64,000 nt of DNA from Naumovozyma dairenensis CBS 421 (taxonomy: Eukaryota; Ascomycota; Saccharomycetes; Saccharomycetales; Saccharomycetaceae): positions 718,357 through 782,356 of the forward strand of contig NC_016488.1 of the NCBI RefSeq assembly GCF_000227115.2, in the 5' to 3' direction. Position numbers and translations under genes: made by a program. The notes under the pieces were generated by a model that saw nothing but the letters and a program-made list of their open reading frames with translations, was not told the origin of the DNA and searched no databases. Below, in pieces: positions 49,814 through 60,965 of this stretch (position 1 is the stretch's first letter; every line of letters starts with the position of its first letter).

Positions 49814-52797
49814 TTAAACGTTTTCTACCATTTCCACAATGAGTAGTATGGCGTGAATAGAGAGGTTAGAGAGACCGGGCCTGTTATTCCCAATCCGTTG
49901 ATTAAGATCGCTGAATGATCTTTCAACAATCACACAATATGGCAGAGCGCTCGTGGGAGCAGTGTTAAGTTCGTCTTCTTGTTTGGGTTAACGATTTCCA
50001 GCAGCAACTAGATGAGCCTTATATTTCTTAATAGGATCATCCGGATTTAATTTATTGGAGAGAACCCGATTTAGGGGAATTAGTTTTGTATTCTTCGGAA
50101 ACAATATCGAACGTGTCGTAATGTTTTGAATTGTTTAATTTGCCTGAGATAGCTTCTCGCCATTCAGGATACTTAATAGCCGCCTTAGTTGTGGCATCAG
50201 GTGGGGTAGGACCTACGACATCGTTGGTCCATGGACAAAATGAAGAGGGAAGACATGGTTAGACTGTGTGGTGGTAGAACTTTGAAGATTGAACCATAGA
50301 TTAGTGTCGGGTATTCGTCAACAATCTCCAGAGACACCTCCGTAAGAATGGATAGTGTTTCTATATACGACAGCTCTTTTACACATAAACCATTCTGTTT
50401 TGTTAGAACGTATGGTATCGCGTTCTTGTTGAAATTAATGTTTGCTTGAGGGGCTAGTTTCATTAACATCATTTCAATGTTTTCCACTACAAAAGTATTA
50501 TACTCTTCTAACTCCTTGGCTAGTAATCTTTCCAGAATTGGTTCAACTTTAAGCTTGCCATCAGTTCTCTTTATCTGGTCTTTAACAGGCTCACTTACCT
50601 CCTTTTCACTCTTCTTCTTTGGTACCTTCTTTAAACGTTCCTTATAGAAATTTTCACCAGATTTGTCGTTGGTAGCTCTATTAGTAAAAACAAATACCCC
50701 CAGTTTCAAAGCCAAATCTACAAGCTCCTTTTGAACATTGATTCCATACTCCTGCACAGCCAAATAGTTCTCTATGTGAAAAAAAGATGCCAAGCCAACA
50801 ATAGGATATTTTCCTTCTATAGCAATGATATACTTATCAACTTTAGCTAATGGAATCTTTTCATCAAACGGTCTATTCCACAAAGGCATCCTTTTACATA
50901 ACTTTACAATATGTTCTCTTTCAGCTAGTAGAATAGGTGCGTATGCTGGAATTAAAGAAACATGACCTTGAATAAGTTTTGTTAATATTGCCAAAGGTTG
51001 TAAAGCTTCGAAGAATACACCTAGGGCATCAATATCAGCAGAGTTAAGAATATTTCTGATTGTAAGATTTTGTTTCTTTGCTTCTTCCAAAAAATTTAAA
51101 ATGAGGTTCTTCTTGTTCAAATAAAATTCAATGATATAAAATTTAATATGCCAACGAATAGCAGCAAAATGAGGGAATTGCCTCTTAACAATGTTTGAAA
51201 ACAGCCCATACTTCTTGCTGGACTTCCGAACTTCAATCGAATATTTTATCAATGTTGCTAAAGGGTCGATGGTCTTCCATCAAAAGGATCAGTTAAATAA
51301 TCTTTGACACTTATTTTACCACCAACACCATCTCTATAACCTCCTCTTTTGTTGATCGTTTGCCAATGTCCCTATAGGCATTTATAATCGACTTCTCTTT
51401 ATCGATTAGGAACAGTTTAATAATTCGTCGCCTGTAGTTTCATAGGTGCCGCCATTTTTCTGCTCTGGTTCATCGTCAATCAGTTCCTCGTCTCTAATTT
51501 CGGTCACCTTATCAAATGGTTGAATATTTCCATTCCCATTCGCCATTTCAACATTAAGGAAAAGATCCTCATCGGGATCAATTTCTTCTTACTCTTCTTC
51601 AGGAATATCGCGATCTTCATTTTGTGTTTGTAAATGACCATCTAGTTCTTAATCTGGAGTAGTTTTGAATGATTTTGACAAAGCTACAATTGTATCATTT
51701 GATATGAGTGATATTTGGTGTCCTAGGCAGCCAATGTGCGCAGTAAAGACCGGAAATTCCTTTGTATTTTTAAATCCATCAGCAGCCCCCAATACAAATG
51801 AACAGTTATCAGTTGTACATGATGACAAAAGTTTAGAATATCCATATTTAATAGCAGTTCTCTTTAGTAGCGCAGCATGTGCATTCGTTTTTTTTTGTTA
51901 TGGACCTCAAAAAGCTGGACTGTTATTGGAAGCAGTTTTGTTTCCTTACCAAGGAAATTAAGATTAATGCCTGTATATTCACGATTGGTATTTGATAACC
52001 AGTCATCGCTTTCACAACTAATAAAAGGAGACCCTGCATTTTTTATAGCCCTAAATTTTTCCGAAATTGCTGTTTCTATTTCTAATTCTGTACAATTCAT
52101 ATCTATTTCAGTTTCTTCAACAACTTTAGAAATTTCTGTTAGTTTATCTTTGAGAAAAGTCCTGATGCTGTTTCCAAAAACTGATTACATTCAAGTTCTG
52201 CCTTATACGATTCGATTTCAAAAAAACTTCTAAGAACATGTAAACCAAATCCATTTTTGGAAGTAGACTTGTCAATTGCACTCTATGAGATCATAGCGTC
52301 TGCGAATCAGATGGAGCATTCTTCAAAAACGTCACGTTCTACAACTTGGCTGGCAGTGAAACTTAAAATAGTAATAGCGGCTTTTTCTTCCCAATTTCTC
52401 TTACTCCTGACCATGCACAAAGAAAATTGGAAGGGTTGGTGATCTTATCGGGACCAATATGTTCATGGGTCGTTTCTAAATGTTTTTTCAATTTTGCAGA
52501 ATGATTATTTGAGTAAGTTGTTTTGTCCTTCCAAGTAACACAGCGGTTACATATTGTCTTCTCAGCATCATTATAAACCTGACAAAAGTTGTGGACGTCG
52601 TCGGAAAATTCTTCCTTCGTAATTAGTTCAGCAAATAATTCAGAAGATGGATGATTGTTATTTCCAGGTTCGAGCACGGTAAGCACCTCAAAGGTAATGT
52701 TTGGATTATACATTACTGAAGAGGCAACTGCTTCAGCAGCTTGATCTAGAACATTATTATTGCCGACAACTGGTTCGTCATTGTTTGGTTCCAGCAA
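49814..52797 (-). mobile_element. Decayed hAT-family DNA transposon (transposase pseudogene)
   Basis: Minus-strand pieces in successive frames add up to a hAT transposase. At about 52460-52560 is a BED-type zinc finger (CNRC, then HLETTHEH). At 51864-52100 is the first catalytic-domain piece (SPFISCESDDWLSNTNREYT). At 50231-51252 is the RNase-H/insertion part (RWHIKFYIIEFY and LQPLAILTKLIQGHVSLIP). At 49814-49963 is the hAT dimerisation end (VERSFSDLNQRIGNNRP, LSIHAILLIVEM) followed by a TAA. Stops and frame changes separate these, so the element cannot make transposase. hAT families such as Roamer and Rover are known from Saccharomycetaceae; which one this is cannot be decided here. Terminal inverted repeats were not located. 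Confidence 0.8.
49988..50230 (-). pseudogene. Copia reverse-transcriptase fragment
   Basis: In the gap between hAT pieces the minus strand encodes KYPEWREAISGKLNNSKHYD and then, after a +/-1 shift, FPKNTKLIPLNRVLSNKLN and IKKYKAHLVAAGN, ending at a TAA (49988-49990). This is the start of a Ty1/copia reverse transcriptase (the W..A....L...F and KYKARLVA.G-type motifs). It is a short broken relic, apparently nested in or joined to the hAT remnant. Confidence 0.65.
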
Positions 52798-53003
52798 GTC
52801 TATGGGTTAGGCGTAGCATAATCCTTTAATTTTTTATATTATATTCATTCTATTCTGGCTCAACAAAAGTTTTTTTGGTTAAAGTTGCTAATTGTGTAAT
52901 CCATACAGATCGCTTACTAAGAGAAGAGTTAAAAAATTGACTTCATTTGGTTAAACAGCTTTGAAGAGGTATTGACACTAACCGTGCCATAATTATCCTT
53001 TAA

Positions 53004-53324
53004 TTACTTGAAAATGAGAGCAAACTTTGGCTTATTTGAGCCTGCAATAAATTCCTTAGTTACTTTTTGTACCTTTCGTGAACATTTGGTTAAAATAGCA
53101 GTTTTAGCAGCAACATCTAAAGTAGTTAGAACAATTTGTAGATGAACGCTGTTTGACTTGATTTGTTCAGGAATTGAAGAGACATTTTTCTCGTCAATAA
53201 CACACTCGGTAAGCTCATCTGAGACCAAGGAGATGGCTTCCTGAAAGGAGTAAACCCAGGATTCAAAATTATCCTCACCGTTAAGCTTAATAGCAAAGTA
53301 TTATTCCATCGCTATGGGACTCAT
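53004..53324 (-). pseudogene. Copia-type gag fragment
   Basis: From an ATG at 53324 the frame has an in-frame TAA at 53301-53303 and then runs 99 codons to a stop. It opens AIKLNGEDNFESWVYSFQEA, the pattern at the start of many Ty1/copia Gag proteins (LNG..N...W...). The remainder is helical. It is on the same strand as the copia reverse-transcriptase relic and could belong to the same old element split by the hAT insertion. Confidence 0.5.
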
Positions 53325-55555
53325 GGCCTGTTGACGCAGGTTATTAACATATTGTATAGAATTGAATGGAGGAGACTTGATTAAGATACACTATTAGTTA
53401 ATGTTGTAATAGATTTAGTACAGTAAGTTAAAGCTGTTATTGCTTACTTCTTTGTAAATATTTCTATAAAACTTGTATAAATATAATGCAATATATGAAG
53501 TATACATTAAAATAGTCTATTATTCTTATATTTTCATCGGATAATCCCATAATAGTAAATGTGAATATTGGATCTATTAGTTTAAGACCAGTTAGTATAT
53601 ACTGATAATAAGGTTTAATCATTTCTTCTTTCAACAGTCGTTTCTGTAGATTCTTTTTTAGATGGTCTAGCGTCCACAGAGGCTATTTCTAATTTTTAAA
53701 GAAGAAGCCAAATAAACCTGTTGGTAATTTATTCCATGTACAAAGCTAAGAAGACATTTGATATATATAGTACTACTAATCGGACATAGAACGATTGAAA
53801 ATGTAATGGAATTTTCGGAAGGGATTAAAAATAGGCAAGGTTAGCTCTAAATCCTTTAGAATTGACCAAAATCCAATCTATCTCAAGTCCGCATCCAATG
53901 AGTTTTAGCCAGTGGCTTAGTGTTTAACTCGTCGAGTATCCGTACTGAAAAAGAAAAATGGGAAAAAATGGGACTGGCGCGACCGCTTCTAACAAAAACA
54001 TTGTGCTGTAAAAATTTTACCTCCGTAGTACGTAGTACGGTACTACGTACATAACTAGGTACAACTCCGGACGACTTCTGAGACGGACATCAGCAGCATC
54101 CCCTGATTGCATTTTTGTAAAGAATAAAAATGTGGGGAATCACAACAAAGGGGTTGAAGCATTTTGATACAGACAAGCTTGTTATTGTTGCAAAGACTTT
54201 TGAAATTCCCCTCACTAGGAAGACAATATAGACTTAGTGTCAAAATAATTCAAATTGTGCTTTACTTGGAGATACTTGATGCCATACTTTTACATAGTGT
54301 AGAAATCTATAGTAGGGGAAAAAGGCCAAGATTGGTTCAATAAAAATATCATCTTTCTAAAAACTAACAAAATGACGTATTGACCCAGCTTTTGCAAATA
54401 TTCTCTATCAAATAAAGGAGTTCCAAATTTTGAGAGAAGCTTTAACTTTAAACATTCGATAGAATGAGTGATTGGAAATATGTTGAGAATTGAACTTAAT
54501 ATCCGTACTAATATACCAAAAAACGTAATTTTTGTTGATTGACACTTTTGTACCCAACTGCCTAGATAGAAAGAATCAGCTCACTCTTTATCAAACACTT
54601 TATAGGAGCAAATTCTTGAAAGCGTTCAACTCAGATTAACAAAAAGCTGTGTGTCAGGAAATTAAATAGTTTAATATGGAGTTTACGTTCAATTTCAAAG
54701 GAACCCAAGGATAATGTGGCATTTTCTTCTGCGTCATCCCTTGCCTATAGTAATTTACTGTATGTAGGCACGCGGTGTCTCGTAACCCCTAAAATCGCCG
54801 CCCGCACTATTTATCGCTTCGAAGAGGAGAACCCAAAGCTACAGAGAAAAGCAGAACAACTTCAGTTTATCATTTCATTGTTAGAATACTTACGCAAATA
54901 ACAGCGAGGTCATCTACACCTAAAATAATGGTTATCGTACATTACTCCGCACGGAGTTTTCTGAGAGGTAGTTCAGGTTTTTCCCATTGTGTGATAGAAA
55001 GTCTACAAATCCTTCACAGAATGCGTAGGGAAGGACATCAGCCGTATTATCTTTTCTGCCTTGGATAAAAATTGGGATATAGTATTAGGAGGTTAATCCA
55101 TTAGAGGAGTTGGTGGTAGTAAATCGACTTATTGAGTGGTTCCACCATACTTATTGAGCTCTGAAGTCATTAGGGGGCTCAGGGGGGGTTCTCATCGAGA
55201 ATCCTTTCGACAGCAATATTTGTGGGGCATCCATTGTACTTTATCTGGGAGTTATTCTTAGAGTAGGCAAACAGATGAAAAAAGCTCTTCTCAATCTATC
55301 TATAAGTCGCAATTGATCAAGGCTATTGGAAATATAACTGTAATAATTAGGAGGCAACAAGATGAAAACAATGAGGAGGCGATTTTTCTCATTAGTTCAA
55401 TAAAATTTGGTATATAAAATAATGAGAAATAAATTAAAAAGACCAGTACTGTTTAAAGATATTCCTATAATTTTGGAATATGAAACACAAAAGTACAACA
55501 ATTAAACAATTAAACAATCAATCACAAAGCCAATAAATAAATCGATAAATATATC
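53325..55555. other. Long gene-free region upstream of the adhesin
   Basis: About 2.2 kb without a convincing gene; short open frames lack ATG starts or family features. It contains the 23-bp palindrome at 54028-54050. Large upstream regions are usual for FLO-type adhesin genes, so part of this may be the adhesin promoter. Confidence 0.5.
54028..54050. repeat. 23-bp palindrome GTACGTAGTAC-G-GTACTACGTAC
   Basis: Two exact 11-bp inverted arms around a single G, with further GTAGTAC and TACGTAC words on each side. It lies in non-coding DNA. Confidence 0.8.
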
Positions 55556-55587
55556 ATGTTCACACTAATTTTTTTTTTTTTCTGTTA

Positions 55588-57072
55588 ATGGCTCAAATAT
55601 TTTCGGCACCAATAGAAACGAATGAACCATTTTCTCTTCAGAAGAGGGATAATGCTATATGTCAGACAATCGTCAACGGTTGCCCGGATCTTAATTTCGG
55701 ATATCATGCAAGTAATACAAATACGTTACGGTATTATTTAAATATATTAAATGTTCTTTGGGTACAAGATAATTTGTATAATATTACTATTAACGTCAAA
55801 GGTGAAAAACAAATCCCAATGAAATACTTACATTCATTAAAGATCATTGGAGTGAAAGGCCCTCAAGGAACAGTCCAATTATATGGTGGCAATGAAGAGA
55901 CCTACCTCATTGATAATCCAACTGATTATACTGTTACATTCCAGATTTCTGGTGGTTCTCCAAAAGATGAATGTAATGTTTGGTTGCCAAATTTCCAAAT
56001 TCAATATGAATATTTACTAGGTGATGCTGCCCAATATGAAGATACATGGGAGTGGGGTGCGAATGCATTCGATTTGGGGTCAGGTTGTGACGACTTCGAT
56101 AATATGGGGAACTCTCAAACTGACTTCCCGGGATATTATTGGAAAAGCAAATGTAATGAAGAGTGTCAGGTAAGCTCGCCTTCCTCTGCACCCTTACCAT
56201 CAACCTCAACTACTAGGAGTCCCCCATCCTCATCAGTCGAAACAGTGATCACTTCACATGAAACATACCCTTCATCTTCTTCACCGGCATCTGTGGAATC
56301 ATCGACATTTTCACCTCCAACGACTAGGAGTCCCCCATCCTCATCAGTCGAAACAGTGATCACTTCACATGAAACATACCCTTCATCTTCTTCACCGGCA
56401 TCTGTGGAATCATCGACATTTTCACGCTACACACCTTTCCCAAGTTCTACTATTGTTTCTTCTAGATCCTCTTCACTTATCCCATCGATTGACACTTTTA
56501 GCTATCAAACAGTTCCAAGTACAAGGCCTTCCGAGCCTTCGAGTTCAGAAATCGAGCCACCTACATCGTATACTACAGTATTGTCAAGTACGGTACCAGC
56601 GCCACCACATTCTGAATTTTCATCTCCTACAATAGGTCCAACCTCATCACAATATCAGTTTTCCTCGCCTTCATTTTCTGACATATATAGTAGTGATATA
56701 GTATTCACCACTACAAGCAGCTCTGCATCATTGTTTACTATAACAACAACAACTAGTTATTTATCGCCATCATCACCAGTTGTACCATCACCATTACCAC
56801 CATTTTCCACCACCTACCTAGTTCCACCCACATCTCCAACAACAACATCCGAAAATCAAAGTACACCTTCTTCATATTCTTATTCCACAGGAAGCCCCAC
56901 CTTAACCTCAACCTTAACCTCAACCATGACACCACCTACTTCCAATATAGTACCACCAATCACCCCAAGTATTATATCAGAATTTAATGGTAAAGGTAAT
57001 GTCCTCGATAATAGTAAGATGAAGTGGCTGGTACCTTCAGCGTTTATTTTTATTTTTAATTTCGTTATTTAG
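55588..57072 (+). CDS. Flo11-domain GPI-type cell-wall adhesin, signal peptide out of frame
   Basis: The N-terminal 170 residues match the Flo11 adhesion domain (fibronectin-III-like, Pfam Flo11): ILNVLWVQDNLYNITINVKG, LHSLKIIGVKGPQGTVQLYG, TYLIDNPTDYTVTFQISGGS, DECNVWLPNFQIQ, with the framing cysteines and a closing YYWKSKCNEEC. A Ser/Thr/Pro-rich stalk follows with two exact 37-residue repeats. The C-terminus is a GPI-type signal (NGKGNVLDNSKMKW then a hydrophobic tail). Flo11 mediates cell-cell and surface adhesion. The frame's own ATG (55588) gives no signal peptide. An ATG at 55556 starts a hydrophobic MFTLIFFFFC but meets a stop at 55586-55588 after a 13-T run; the two frames differ by one base. 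Confidence 0.85.
   Translation: MAQIFSAPIETNEPFSLQKRDNAICQTIVNGCPDLNFGYHASNTNTLRYYLNILNVLWVQDNLYNITINVKGEKQIPMKYLHSLKIIGVKGPQGTVQLYGGNEETYLIDNPTDYTVTFQISGGSPKDECNVWLPNFQIQYEYLLGDAAQYEDTWEWGANAFDLGSGCDDFDNMGNSQTDFPGYYWKSKCNEECQVSSPSSAPLPSTSTTRSPPSSSVETVITSHETYPSSSSPASVESSTFSPPTTRSPPSSSVETVITSHETYPSSSSPASVESSTFSRYTPFPSSTIVSSRSSSLIPSIDTFSYQTVPSTRPSEPSSSEIEPPTSYTTVLSSTVPAPPHSEFSSPTIGPTSSQYQFSSPSFSDIYSSDIVFTTTSSSASLFTITTTTSYLSPSSPVVPSPLPPFSTTYLVPPTSPTTTSENQSTPSSYSYSTGSPTLTSTLTSTMTPPTSNIVPPITPSIISEFNGKGNVLDNSKMKWLVPSAFIFIFNFVI
56212..56425 (+). repeat. 111-bp tandem repeat in adhesin stalk (2 copies)
   Basis: The unit starting ACTAGGAGTCCCCC occurs at 56212-56322 and 56323-56425. The second copy is identical over its visible 103 bp, which points to a recent duplication. 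It encodes TRSPPSSSVETVITSHETYP followed by a Ser-rich segment. Confidence 0.95.
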
Positions 57073-58299
57073 TGATTTTTCATTGATCATTTATTCAAAG
57101 TACGTAATAGTCTAGCTATGCAAAAAAAGCATTTCCTACTCTATATTTTTCTTTCTGTTGCAAGTTTTATTTGTATGCATTTTCATCGAGTTTAAAAGTG
57201 TGACGCGATTCTCTAGCATTGTGCAATTGTGAACTATGTATACTTTATAATTATTCATTTTCTTGGTTAGGAGAAGGTGAAGAAAAAACAGTAAATACCG
57301 TATAGTTTATTATTTGATTATGAAGGTATGAATTGCTAAACAATAGAGTCAATTAGTTTTAATCTAGGCCCTTCTGTTTCTCAATTCTTTAGTAGGTTGA
57401 GAAAACACACTACACAATTTGGAATAATTTGGCGTCTTTAAGGTTATAATGAGTAAAAACAAAATAAAAATCTTCCACGATAATCACGATAGTGTCTGGC
57501 ACAGAAAATACAATACCTTTAAATACATAGCTTGTTACATTTTATATCAACTATGGCACTGAATCTATTCAAATTTTTGAAGGGCGCTGGCTAGTCAATA
57601 AAATAAAGGTTGTATATCTTCTACAGCCCTAATGGTTCCGTTGCAATCCGAGTTGAAATGAAGAGTTCTGGTGATGCTCACATTCGTACGTACGTCCATC
57701 AAATGTATCCTCAAACGAGGCTCAGAAAATAAATTACTCAATGGCAGCTAAATCAAGAAGCACAAACAAAGCATATAGCACAAATGTGGGGACTATAATA
57801 TTATGGACAACGTGACTTTAAACAGTTTGGTATAACAATTATTCCTTTAGCTTACATAATATAATGTACTGTGCGTAGATGAAGCACCATCAGAAGCATA
57901 TGATCTGTATTCTCTTGTCCCGGATGTTGTAGTCAATTTTTTGACGAAAGTATTGTTAGCAGGCAAATTTTATTCAGGTTATGATAACCTCGGAAATCTC
58001 CGAACGTTCGATATAACATTTTTTTTTGAAGTTCATGAGACTTTTTGAAGGATAAACAAAAAGAACTCAACTTATTATTTTCATCAATTGCAACGTATAT
58101 AAGTGGATTGTTGAAGGCATTTCAATCGATTAAAAAACATTACTCATATAATAAGAAAATAATACCAAAAATCTTTCTTTAAAAGATGACTAATAAATAA
58201 TATAAGGCTAACCTATCTAATTAAAAACAGCATACAACCATCCCAGAAAAATATATTAATATATATTTGACATAAATAATCAACATATTCCACGAATAA
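57073..58299. other. Gene-free region after the adhesin
   Basis: About 1.2 kb of AT-rich DNA without a gene I can support. From about 58050 it starts to resemble the sequence at 61720-61880 (shared CATCAATTGC-ACGTATATA and ATACCAAAA words), so it belongs to a duplicated subtelomere-like segment. Confidence 0.5.
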
Positions 58300-59292
58300 T
58301 GCGCATAATACCATATGTTGTTTCGTTACTCATACTCACTGCATCTGCCTGCAATGTTGGGGGAAAAGAACAGAAACCATATATTTGCGAAGCATGTAGC
58401 AATCAGTAAAATACAAAGTTAATGATCTTACGATCATCCTTTATTTGAAAGAGATTTTGTCAAGACTGGAGCAAACAGTTTCATTACTGCTTACATAAGC
58501 TCCACTGAGCTTCACTAAACCAACAATGAATATTGGTGGCAGCCAAGAATGTACCCGACTAGAGAGTATGAACTTTACGTCAAATATTTTTCTTTTTGCG
58601 AATATGATCACCATATGGAGGTATCCCGTTATTTCTTCAAACTTCTCCTAGCCAATCTCTCCGGCGATCTTGAGGTTGCCTGGCAAGGTCTCGGGGACTA
58701 TGTACAATAATTCATCCATCAACCCATTCAATGTATTAATCTCTTCTTGTTTCGTCTTTTTGGTGGATGAGCTATATTGTTTCTTCCCAATTTTTGGATT
58801 GTTTTTCGAAAAGAAGTGTGAGTCTGCGACTAGATCGGCTTAAGTACCAGCAGAAATTGTGTTGCCACTGCCAAACGCATCTAGCAGCTCGCTAGGGACA
58901 ATGGTGTCGAAAACAGCACTTTCCACACTACTAACAACATCGGTTCCCACGTTCATGGAATAGGGTCTTGTGACACGGAAGTATTGGTCTTTAAAAAACA
59001 AGTAGCTCACTATTTCTTCTGGACTTAATGAATCCTTATACAGTTCGTGAGGAAGGGAAGGAACTGTGAAAAACTCCTGTACGGTCATGTTCGGTTCTTA
59101 ACTTCTCAAAAAATATTTTCTCCTTTATCTTTTTGATGGTACCATTAATAATCTCACTGAGCCTATAACTAAATGTTGGCTTTTGATGGAAGCTCACTTA
59201 ATTTATATAAGATGTGTAGCAACATGTGTGAATCCATATTCTTTAAACTGCTCCTTGAACTTGAAAACTGAATGAGTAATATCTTGTGACAT
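58300..59292 (-). pseudogene. Broken gene of an unknown subtelomere-type family (copy 1)
   Basis: Starting at an ATG at 59292 (MSQDITHSVFKFKEQFKEYG) coding-like sequence continues through several frames on the minus strand. An 82-codon piece at 58840-59088 starts MTVQEFFTVPSLPHELYKD, followed by KKTKQEEINTLNGLMDELLY and a hydrophobic part. The last part (about 58300-58480) is similar to the 88-residue ORF at 61878-62144, including a matching LLFPPMIQNDAV-like segment (VLFPPTLQADAV). Stops and shifts make it a pseudogene. I do not recognise the family; the end looks membrane-associated. Confidence 0.5.
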
Positions 59293-59699
59293 TTGCGTAT
59301 TTTTCTATTAATGCATAAGCACTTTATAACTATCCAATACTCTACTTCGTAAAGGATGAGCGAGCCTTTTTATAGGCATTTAGACAAGGGGAACGGAAAC
59401 ACTAACTTAAACAAGGTGGTTTGCTGATTCTATAGTTGTTTTAATGATAATTAAAGAATAAGATAAAATTTATATTGCTCATAGTACAAAATTTCGCTGT
59501 ACGCTAAACTTGATATATTTTGTAAATAATATTTTTTAAACAAAAGTCTATTTCCCCTCAAAGATTCATAAAAGACTATTGCGCCTGAGCAGTGGTAGTT
59601 TCATTAACATGAATGTAGCCATGCGATTGTGTTGTTGCATTTTTTGTTTCATTACATAAAGATGATACTTTCGGCTCGAAATGACTGGACTTCCTCTAG

Positions 59700-60436
59700 T
59701 TATACACTTCCAGAAGAAGAATGATATGTATTTTCAGGTAGTTCAGAAAACGTTGAATATTTCAATTCATCACCCAGCATGTATTTCATTTTCAGCATAA
59801 AGTAAGCTTGGTAGGTTTAACGCTCCTCATCTGTGACTTCTTCACAATTATTCACTTCAGTATATTCTCCCTTAGGTTCGTTCCCATGCGGCGTAGGGAT
59901 GACATATATTTATCAATTACAGTTGAGGCGAAAGTGGAGTAGAATTCCCTGATGTTTATAGAAAATGAGCCAAACCTTTTTTTCCAACTAGTCACTGGAT
60001 AATAATTGTCAGTATAACCATTAAGGTATTGGTGTTTCTTGTTAATAGTTGATTCATTACCTACCCCACGGAAGGCGGTATGGCCTGGATCAATTAATTG
60101 AACAATAGCAGCTGCTTTTTGATCACGAGTCTGTTCCTCACGTTTGATGTGATTGCTAACTGCACCATTCTCATATACTACAGATGAACCAAAGTCGACC
60201 ATGTCGTAAATACCTGGCCAGTTAATGATTTTTTTGTACTTATGGTAATCCATGGCTGTCATGTTTACACCAGTCATGCTAGCAAAAGTGGTCTCGTCAA
60301 TATCTGTCATTAATAAATGATCATGGCCGTCATCTTCGAGACAGTTCGCAGTCAAACCGGTTTCTCCAGGTGGGCTGGCGGAAGATAGGGCGATATTTAC
60401 AGAGAATAATGAAAGCAGAAGATATTTATGTTGCAT
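59700..60436 (-). pseudogene. Secreted-protein gene with dibasic sites, broken 3' end
   Basis: An ATG at 60436 starts a clear signal peptide (MQHKYLLLSLFSVNIALSSA) and the frame runs 194 codons to 59852. It has possible N-glycosylation sites (NMTA, NEST) and two dibasic sites suited to Kex2 (HIKREE and WKKRFG). After the stop, coding-like sequence continues in a shifted frame (NEPKGEYTEVNNCEEVTDEE, a stop, then TYQAYFMLKMKYMLGDELKY) to about 59700. So the original protein was longer and is now truncated. The layout of signal peptide plus Kex2 sites is that of a processed secreted precursor. I cannot name the family; a killer-type preprotein is one possibility but there is no motif proof. Confidence 0.5.
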
Positions 60437-60655
60437 TTTCTTGTAGATTTTTAGTATCGGGCTGATATCTTGAGTTCAATTGGGCCTCCCTGCGAATGAA
60501 TTCTTTTTCTTAACCTATTCTTGCTTTTATAATGAAAATGTCTTTGATGCTATTATTTTAATACTATAGAAAGATAAATGTATATATGATTAGTTTCGAA
60601 TCAATGACAGCCTGAATTCATGGTTACGACGGGTAACAGAAAAAGGCGTTTCTTT

Positions 60656-60965
60656 TGAGATAAACTCAAAGAAGCGTCGGTGACGGCGTTTTGCGTGTTA
60701 GCGTCAGTGTTGTTATTATTTGAAGACATAGTATATTAGTAGAAGGTAGCTGTGTAAGCAGTTGTTTTAATTGTGAAGCTTGTTGTTTTTCTATGTATGA
60801 ACTATATAATAAAACAGAAAGAAAAATGGTATATAAATTATATAAACTGTCCTCCTTTTATATGTGTCTCGAATAGTATTATTTCTCTAATCTATATCTC
60901 GACCCCTTGATGTATCTCCTTAAGTTATTAATTATTCCTTGGATTTATACTTTGTGTTCGAGACA
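60656..60965 (-). mobile_element. Solo LTR of a copia element (LTR B)
   Basis: Minus-strand LTR, about 310 bp, starting TGTCTCGAAC (inferred) and ending TTTATCTCA. An ATG at 60729 opens a short Asn/Thr/Ala-rich frame 74 nt before the end. It is homologous to LTR C in inverted orientation, sharing GAGGACAGTTTATATA and TTCTTTCTGTTTTATTATAT. No internal element or target duplication was seen. Confidence 0.65.

Noticed and set aside
54716..54901. 61-codon frame upstream of the adhesin
   Set aside because: No ATG start (GTG) and no recognisable features.
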